Source: Mycobacterium lehmannii (GTDB taxonomy: Bacteria > Actinomycetota > Actinomycetes > Mycobacteriales > Mycobacteriaceae). From it: a DNA stretch of 64,000 nt. This document shows, piece by piece, positions 59,422 to 64,000 of this stretch. The notes beneath the pieces were generated by a model. It was given only the letters and a program-made list of their open reading frames with translations, ran no database searches and was not told where the DNA came from. The DNA is taken from NCBI RefSeq assembly GCF_002245535.1, contig NZ_NKCN01000012.1:62001-126000 (forward strand), read 5' to 3'. The number at the start of each line of letters is the position of its first letter. The first letter of the stretch is position 1. The position numbers were made by a program, and so were the translations under genes.

Positions 59422-61818
59422 CTACGGCGGGAGCGGGCCCTCGTATCGTTGCGCAAACTCGTCACCGGGAACCGGCCAGTGATCCCCGTGCTCGCCGCGC
59501 ACTACCCAGTCGCCGGCAGCGGCAGTTACGGGCCCTTCGAGGGTGTCAACGATCTCGCCGTCTCGTGCCGGTCGTGCTTCGACCGTGCCATAGCGTCGCC
59601 AACAGCGGCCGTCGACGTGCTCGTAGCGGGCGCGGAAGATGTCGTCGCGAACCGACCACAGCTGCCCATCTGCCGAATCCTTGACCGCCCAATCCCCGGC
59701 GCTGGCCTGCATGGTCTGGCCCGAGCGAGTTTTCCACGTCCACGCCTCGTCTCGTCGCTCGGCCATGACGGTGCCCGTCTGGCGAAACCGTCGCCATTGG
59801 TCGTCGTCACCGTCTCGAGCCGAAGCTGCGTCGTCCCTCGGTCTTGACCGGTAACCCAACTCACGCAGCTTCAACAGAGTGCCGGCCAGGCTGCCCAGCG
59901 CTTTGTCCAGTAACGCGGCATCGGCCTCGATGACAGACCAGTCCACTAGCTTGTCGTGAACCTTGCGGGAGTCGTCCCGCGGGGTTCCGAACTTCCAGCC
60001 GGCCCTGACGTAGTAGCGACACCAGTCCTCATGCTCGGCGCGGGCCATCGCGATGGCTGTCTCGCGATCAAATCCCATCAGCAGGAGTTGTTCGAGTGGA
60101 TTTTTCTCGCCGAGTGCGGTGATCGACAGCGAATCAGGTGGACTGCCGAAGGTGTTCCACGTATGGCCGCCGATCTTTTCGACCATCCACAACGCGTTCT
60201 GGACTTGGCGGCGGTTCGAGCCCCGGTAGAACTCGTCGAGCTCAACCCAGGGCGCCGATGCGGGAGTTGCATGACCGGCGGCGGCGGCGTAGCGCTCGTG
60301 AATCAGTCGGGCCGCCCGTTCCCACGCATCGTGAGCTTGTCCGCCCGGCAGGTCCATGCTCAATCGGTACGTGCGCAGCCTTCCGACCAGCGAGACCGGA
60401 CTCTCCGACCCCCCTGCGTTCGGGTCCCAAGCCCAGATCGGCGTGGTCAATAACCGTGCGGCCAGGCGGGTGCCCTTGCTGACCTCACTGGTCGCCCCGT
60501 CCACCAAAATCACGGCGGTGGTGTCTCGGCCGTTCTGAGCGCCGACCATCGACATCACTTGAGCAACGGATGGATCCTCATTGAGCGCCTCCACAGTGGG
60601 CCGGCGAGGCGGCAGGCCAAGTTGCTCGCGCAGATACTCGTGGTCGTGCCGATACTCTTCAGCGTTCTCGGAGATCAATGTGAGCCGCGGCAGCGGCGCA
60701 GCGTCGGGCGCGGAATAGTAGTCCTGCTCCAACTGGCGTTGTGCCATGTCCGCACACAGGGCCAACGTCAACGGCGAGGTACCGCATACCAGGATGCGCT
60801 CGATTTGGGGGTCGGCGACGATTTGGTCGAGCAGCCGACGAGCCGTCACCTCGTACTTGCCCACCGTATCTGCTGCCCAGCGCGTCTCCGCGCCGCCGAA
60901 GTGCTGCGCCCGCCAAGCGATCGCTTGCCACGGGTCATCGATCCGGACGATGAGTGGAATCCGTTGTCGCTGAACAACTTCGCTCAGCCGCTTCGTGATT
61001 ATTCCGAGGCGTTGGACATTGCTGGACGGATCTATCGATAGCAGGTAGAGCCGGTCCAGCTTGTGCCAGAACGGCAGAGAGGCGAGTGCTTCGGCTCGGG
61101 CGAAGTCGGTGGTGACGATGCGTGCCCCATGCTGGCGGGCCGCGCTCACGTATTGCGTGTCCGGTACCGAGGTAACGACCACCAGGGTGCTGCTGTGCCC
61201 CAGAGTGCGGGCGATGGCGCTGACCATCGGCTCTGAATCCTCGTCGACTCCGACAAGTGCGGTTACCGATCGAGCGAAGTAGACGCGGAGGCGGTCCATT
61301 CTCGATCTGAAAAGGGCGAGCGCCACGCCGACGACACTGAGAAAAACCGCGAAAAGGGCACACAGCCGTGCGATTTCGAGCGCCACGGGCGTAGGCGACG
61401 GGCACGTCCCGGAATTGAGCGATTGATCACCGGTGCCGCCTTTGACGACGCCGGCCGTCCACATCAACGGTGTGAAAAACCTCGGGTGCGATTCGTCGTG
61501 GCAGTCCCAGTACGCGGCGAGCGCCAGAGTCAGACTTATCAGCGCGAGGCCGACCACGACCGCCAACGGCGCCCCTGTGTGCCGGACTCCGTGCGCCTGA
61601 AAAATGAGCAGGCCTAACAAGATAAGAAGCGCGGTGACGATCGCGATGGAAACCCATGAGGCCGGCTCCCCGAACCAGCGCAGTCCCGCTGGCATCCTGT
61701 CACGCAGTTCCGGTAGGAGGGCTAGGACTGCGACGTAACCGAGCAGCAGAAAGGTGATCGCTGACAGGGTCCGCCGAGCGAGGGTGAATCGCAGTGATGA
61801 AGACCCCACAGCGCGCAA
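59422..61818 (-). CDS. Membrane protein with RCK/TrkA-N-like, RyR and C-terminal beta-rich domains (candidate sensor)
   Basis: A 798-residue protein with four membrane helices (about 18-37, 54-75, 82-104, 148-170). The positive-inside pattern puts an outside loop with two Cys (C106, C139) and a cytosolic C-terminus. Residues 185-300 and 338-460 look like two RCK/TrkA-N Rossmann domains (TLVVVTSVPDTQYVSAARQH; RILVCGTSPLTLALCADMAQ). Residues 530-630 match the RyR domain (MARAEHEDWCRYYVRAGWKF, HDKLVDWSVI). The tail has two similar blocks, SAGDWAVKDSADGQLWSV and AAGDWVVRGEHGDHWPV. Start TTG 61818 or GTG 61809 is uncertain. Upstream of the TIR gene on the same strand; known RyR proteins in bacteria cluster with conflict systems. 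Confidence 0.78.
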   Translation of the reverse strand: MRAVGSSSLRFTLARRTLSAITFLLLGYVAVLALLPELRDRMPAGLRWFGEPASWVSIAIVTALLILLGLLIFQAHGVRHTGAPLAVVVGLALISLTLALAAYWDCHDESHPRFFTPLMWTAGVVKGGTGDQSLNSGTCPSPTPVALEIARLCALFAVFLSVVGVALALFRSRMDRLRVYFARSVTALVGVDEDSEPMVSAIARTLGHSSTLVVVTSVPDTQYVSAARQHGARIVTTDFARAEALASLPFWHKLDRLYLLSIDPSSNVQRLGIITKRLSEVVQRQRIPLIVRIDDPWQAIAWRAQHFGGAETRWAADTVGKYEVTARRLLDQIVADPQIERILVCGTSPLTLALCADMAQRQLEQDYYSAPDAAPLPRLTLISENAEEYRHDHEYLREQLGLPPRRPTVEALNEDPSVAQVMSMVGAQNGRDTTAVILVDGATSEVSKGTRLAARLLTTPIWAWDPNAGGSESPVSLVGRLRTYRLSMDLPGGQAHDAWERAARLIHERYAAAAGHATPASAPWVELDEFYRGSNRRQVQNALWMVEKIGGHTWNTFGSPPDSLSITALGEKNPLEQLLLMGFDRETAIAMARAEHEDWCRYYVRAGWKFGTPRDDSRKVHDKLVDWSVIEADAALLDKALGSLAGTLLKLRELGYRSRPRDDAASARDGDDDQWRRFRQTGTVMAERRDEAWTWKTRSGQTMQASAGDWAVKDSADGQLWSVRDDIFRARYEHVDGRCWRRYGTVEARPARDGEIVDTLEGPVTAAAGDWVVRGEHGDHWPVPGDEFAQRYEGPLPP

Positions 61819-61854
61819 CTGTAGCCGTGTCCGAACGACAGCTCCCGTAGTTGA

Positions 61855-61873
61855 TCAGGTAAGGCTTGCCTCA
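61855..61873. promoter_or_regulatory. Possible IdeR iron box
   Basis: TCAGGTAAGGCTTGCCTCA agrees with the remembered mycobacterial iron box TTAGGTTAGGCTAACCTAA at 14 of 19 positions, keeping AGGT-AGGCT and the CCT end. It lies in the 109-base gap between the RyR-domain gene and the secreted-protein gene, 55 bases before the latter, so iron-dependent control of either is possible. Confidence 0.4.
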
Positions 61874-61927
61874 TCTCACTTCGACGCCTACATTAACCGC
61901 AAAGATTTCCTCTAAATAGGAGTCCGG

Positions 61928-62395
61928 ATGATGCTCAAGCGCTTGTGCGTTCTCGCGGCCGCGACGATCGCCGCCGCCACATTTGCCCCCGCGGCGCATG
62001 CTCAGCCCGCTCCCGCGCATGAATTCGCGATCACCTCCGAGGTCCCGACTCTTGCCGAACTCGATGCGCAGATCCGGCTGCTGGTCGGCACTCCCGCCCC
62101 GGACGCGGTCAAGGCCGCTCAGCTCGAGGGCGGCGAGCGGGCGGTGGTGGTGCCGAAGATGGTCTACCGGATCGGTTTCTTCCGCCCGCCGCGCGGTTCG
62201 AGCGCGGTGACCGGTCCCGAGACCCACGACGGCGATCGCCACACCGCGATCATCAACGCCAGTAGGCAGGGGGCGCCGACCGTGCGCGTAGAAGCCGAAT
62301 GGCGCCGGATCGACGGTCAGTGGAAGCTGGCGAGCAAGTCGCTGTGCAACGGCATCAAGACTCTCGGCCTGCCGATCCCGTGCAATTTCGAATGA
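61928..62395 (+). CDS. Secreted low-molecular-weight antigen MTB12-like protein
   Basis: A 155-residue exported protein. Residues 1-25 are a Sec signal peptide (KRLCVLAAATIAAATFAPAA) with cleavage expected at AHA-QPAPA. The mature part has PTLAELDAQIRLLVGTPAPD and an SLCNGIKTLGLPIPCNF tail, the two Cys probably forming a disulfide, in the manner of the mycobacterial MTB12/CFP-2 family (NTF2-like fold, unknown function). TAGGAG lies six bases before the ATG. Followed by the ABC ATPase after only seven bases, so possibly co-transcribed with the transporter. Confidence 0.75.
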   Translation: MMLKRLCVLAAATIAAATFAPAAHAQPAPAHEFAITSEVPTLAELDAQIRLLVGTPAPDAVKAAQLEGGERAVVVPKMVYRIGFFRPPRGSSAVTGPETHDGDRHTAIINASRQGAPTVRVEAEWRRIDGQWKLASKSLCNGIKTLGLPIPCNFE

Positions 62396-62402
62396 TGTCC
62401 GC

Positions 62403-63095
62403 GTGATCGAAGTCGTTGGGTTGACGAAGTCGTTCGGACCGCACCGCGCCGTCGACGACGTCACCGTCACCTTTCCCGCCGGCGCCGTCACCGCGCTGCT
62501 CGGCCTCAACGGTGCGGGCAAGACCACGCTGCTGCGGTTGCTCGCCGGGCTGATCCGTCCCGACAGCGGAACGATCTCCGTCTGCGGATGTCGCCCCGGT
62601 CACGACCATCGCCTGCTGGGATTCCACCTGGGTCCGACCTCCATGAACCCCCGCCATACCGTGCAACGCCATTTGTCTTGGCTCGCAGCGCTTTCGGGTA
62701 TCGACGGCGCCCGCCTCGACGAGGTCGTCCGCGAGACCGAACTACACGACCACCGCTCGATACGCATCGACCGGCTGTCACTGGGCATGCGCCAGCGCGT
62801 GGCCATCGCCGCCACACTGCTGGCCGACCCGCAGACGCTGCTGTTCGACGAACCCCTCAACGGTCTCGACGTTCCCGGCATCGTCTGGTTCCGGTCACTG
62901 CTTCGTCGGCTCGCCGACCAGGGCCGCACGGTCGTCGTCGCCACCCACCTGCTCGGCGAAGTGGCGCTGACCGCCGACCACGTCGCCGTGCTCAGCCGCG
63001 GCCGGATGCAGGCCGCCGGCAAGCTGGCGCAGTTGACGCCTAACGGTGCCGACGCCCGGGAATGGCTCGAGGAAACCCTGCTGGAGTGCGCGTGA
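62403..63095 (+). CDS. ABC transporter ATP-binding protein
   Basis: A 230-residue ABC ATPase. ALLGLNGAGKTTLLRLLAG is the Walker A, RLSLGMRQRVAIAATLLADP the signature (LSLGM), TLLFDEPLNGLD the Walker B, and VVVATHLLGEV the switch His. It starts at GTG. It is of the CcmA/DrrA-like export type. The stop overlaps the permease start (GTGA), so the two form one transporter; the exported molecule is unknown. Confidence 0.93.
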   Translation: MIEVVGLTKSFGPHRAVDDVTVTFPAGAVTALLGLNGAGKTTLLRLLAGLIRPDSGTISVCGCRPGHDHRLLGFHLGPTSMNPRHTVQRHLSWLAALSGIDGARLDEVVRETELHDHRSIRIDRLSLGMRQRVAIAATLLADPQTLLFDEPLNGLDVPGIVWFRSLLRRLADQGRTVVVATHLLGEVALTADHVAVLSRGRMQAAGKLAQLTPNGADAREWLEETLLECA

Positions 63096-63871
63096 GCGCC
63101 GTCGCGGTGGCGCGCAGCGCGCGTGCCGAGATCATTCGCACCGGCGGTCGCAGCCGGCTGTGGACGGTGGTGGCGCCCGCCGCGGTGATCGTCCCTGTGG
63201 TGATCACGTTCGGCATCGCGCTCGTCGCGGAGTCGTTCGCGCGGATCCCGGGCCAGATCTCGGTGCTGCAGGTGACGACCTCGAACGCGGCTTACTGGGT
63301 CATCACGATCACCGTCGCGCTGGTGGCCGTTGCGGGAGCCGACGGTCAGGCCGCTGAAAGCCGCTACGGCGCAGGCGAACACGTATGCCTGGCCATGCCA
63401 CACGCCTGGCCGGTGTTGCTCGGCCGGTGGGTGTTCTACGGTGCTCTGGGCGCGCTCGTGGCCGGCGCGACCCTCGTCGTCGTGCTCGCGGGCCTGCCGG
63501 CCGTGGCGCCCATGGTCTATGGACCGGTGTCGCTGACCGACGATGTCGGGCTGCGACTGTTGTGGACGGTGCCGGTGCTGGCGCTGTTCGCGGCGGGGGC
63601 GGGTGTGGGAGTCGGGGCCCTCACCCGCTCGCCGCTCGCCGCGGTAGGCGGCATCCTGTTGTGGGCGTTTGTCGCCGAGACCGCGGCCGGTTATCTGCCG
63701 AGCGGAGCGACGCTCCAGCGTTTCATGCCACTGTTGAACGCGGTGTACGCCACCGGACAGGACACCGTGCTCACGCCGCCGTGGGGCCAGACCGGCGCAC
63801 TGCTCTACGCATGCTCAGTTTTCACGGCGATCTTCGTGATCGCCGCCGTGGGAAGGACAATCCAAAAATGA
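63092..63871 (+). CDS. ABC transporter permease (ABC-2-like)
   Basis: A 259-residue membrane protein with six hydrophobic segments, the first WTVVAPAAVIVPVVITFGIA. The opening ARSARAEIIRTGGRSRLWT is the amphipathic N-terminus typical of ABC-2 permeases in actinobacterial exporters. GTG at 63092 overlaps the ATPase stop, and its stop overlaps the methyltransferase-like start as ATGA. Confidence 0.88.
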   Translation: MSAVAVARSARAEIIRTGGRSRLWTVVAPAAVIVPVVITFGIALVAESFARIPGQISVLQVTTSNAAYWVITITVALVAVAGADGQAAESRYGAGEHVCLAMPHAWPVLLGRWVFYGALGALVAGATLVVVLAGLPAVAPMVYGPVSLTDDVGLRLLWTVPVLALFAAGAGVGVGALTRSPLAAVGGILLWAFVAETAAGYLPSGATLQRFMPLLNAVYATGQDTVLTPPWGQTGALLYACSVFTAIFVIAAVGRTIQK

Positions 63872-64000
63872 CAGGCAAAGAATCACTTCCGCTCGCGCAA
63901 CGGTCCGATGCCGACCTGCCGGGCCACTGGCTGCTGGCCCGCTTGGGCAAGCGAGTGCTGCGGCCTGGCGGGCTCGAGCTGACCAGCCGACTGCTCGCTG
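63868..64000 (+). CDS. Start of a SAM-dependent methyltransferase-like gene (cut by window end)
   Basis: Forty-four codons are visible, beginning MTGKESLPLAQRSDADLPGH, then WLLARLGKRVLRPGGLELTS. The stretch ARLGKRVLRPGG followed by a helix resembles the N-terminus of mycobacterial class I methyltransferases, before the Rossmann glycine motif, which lies outside the window. Coupled to the permease by ATGA. The assignment is tentative. Confidence 0.5.
   Translation, partial: MTGKESLPLAQRSDADLPGHWLLARLGKRVLRPGGLELTSRLLA

Overview
The window is a GC-rich actinobacterial chromosome segment, almost certainly from a fast-growing mycobacterium (Mycolicibacterium-type). The evidence is heavy GTG/TTG start usage, many stop/start (ATGA, GTGA) couplings, F420-type LLM oxidoreductases, several P450s and FadD/FadE-type enzymes. 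From about 36.8 to 56.4 kb most genes match, as recalled from memory, the Mycobacterium tuberculosis Rv3051c-Rv3063 neighbourhood (nrdE, nrdI, nrdH, FMN reductase, TetR, dinB2/dinP, SDR, TetR, cyp136, ligB, cstA). No database search was possible, so family calls rest on motifs and recalled homologues.

Region 1 (1-36.8 kb) is a large catabolic cluster for a hydrophobic, probably multi-ring or branched (steroid- or terpenoid-like) substrate. It holds two amidohydrolases, an acyl-CoA dehydrogenase pair, a thiolase-like protein, a molybdopterin oxidoreductase, a family III CoA-transferase, two aldehyde dehydrogenases, three P450s, a Rieske oxygenase, two Baeyer-Villiger-like flavoproteins, an acyl-CoA ligase, a thioesterase, an acyl-CoA carboxylase beta subunit, two LLM oxidoreductases and an APH-fold kinase. 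Five promoter regions share the palindrome ACTGTAA-N3-TTACAGT in perfect or near form (8121, 11747, 15244, 16127, 26753) and a degenerate version sits at 33749. Five of these six lie between divergent genes; the sixth lies in front of a P450-tetR operon whose TetR (13346-13987) is the obvious candidate regulator. Embedded in it is a separate four-gene operon (17.7-22.6 kb: flavoprotein, P450, membrane protein, diiron-like hydrolase, all overlapping) with its own divergent TetR and its own, different operator.

Region 2 (36.8-56.4 kb) is conserved mycobacterial backbone: ybdD-cstA, ligB, a sulfite-oxidase-like membrane enzyme, an SDR, an APH-fold kinase, a TauE/SafE exporter, a stand-alone LeuA regulatory-domain-like protein beside a PAS-domain relic, cyp136 with a divergent tetR and SDR, a tetR-dinB2-AAA ATPase run, an FMN reductase and nrdHIE (class Ib ribonucleotide reductase) behind a palindrome resembling an NrdR box.

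Region 3 (56.4-61.9 kb) is accessory DNA placed directly after nrdE: a four-helix membrane protein with RCK-like, RyR-type and C-terminal beta-rich domains, a 25-codon putative membrane peptide with a very strong ribosome-binding site, and a TIR / transmembrane / 14-blade WD40 protein that keeps the NADase-type glutamate. I read this as a candidate membrane-tethered sensor-effector (NAD-depleting, immunity-like) system, and it is the most interesting part of the window.

Region 4 (61.9 kb to end) holds an MTB12-like secreted protein behind a possible IdeR iron box, an ABC ATPase/permease pair and the start of a methyltransferase-like gene. Short palindromic intergenic repeats (a GAGCGTGCG... 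family in four copies, plus two long inverted repeats) are scattered between genes of regions 1 and 2. No tRNA, rRNA, CRISPR array or insertion sequence was seen.
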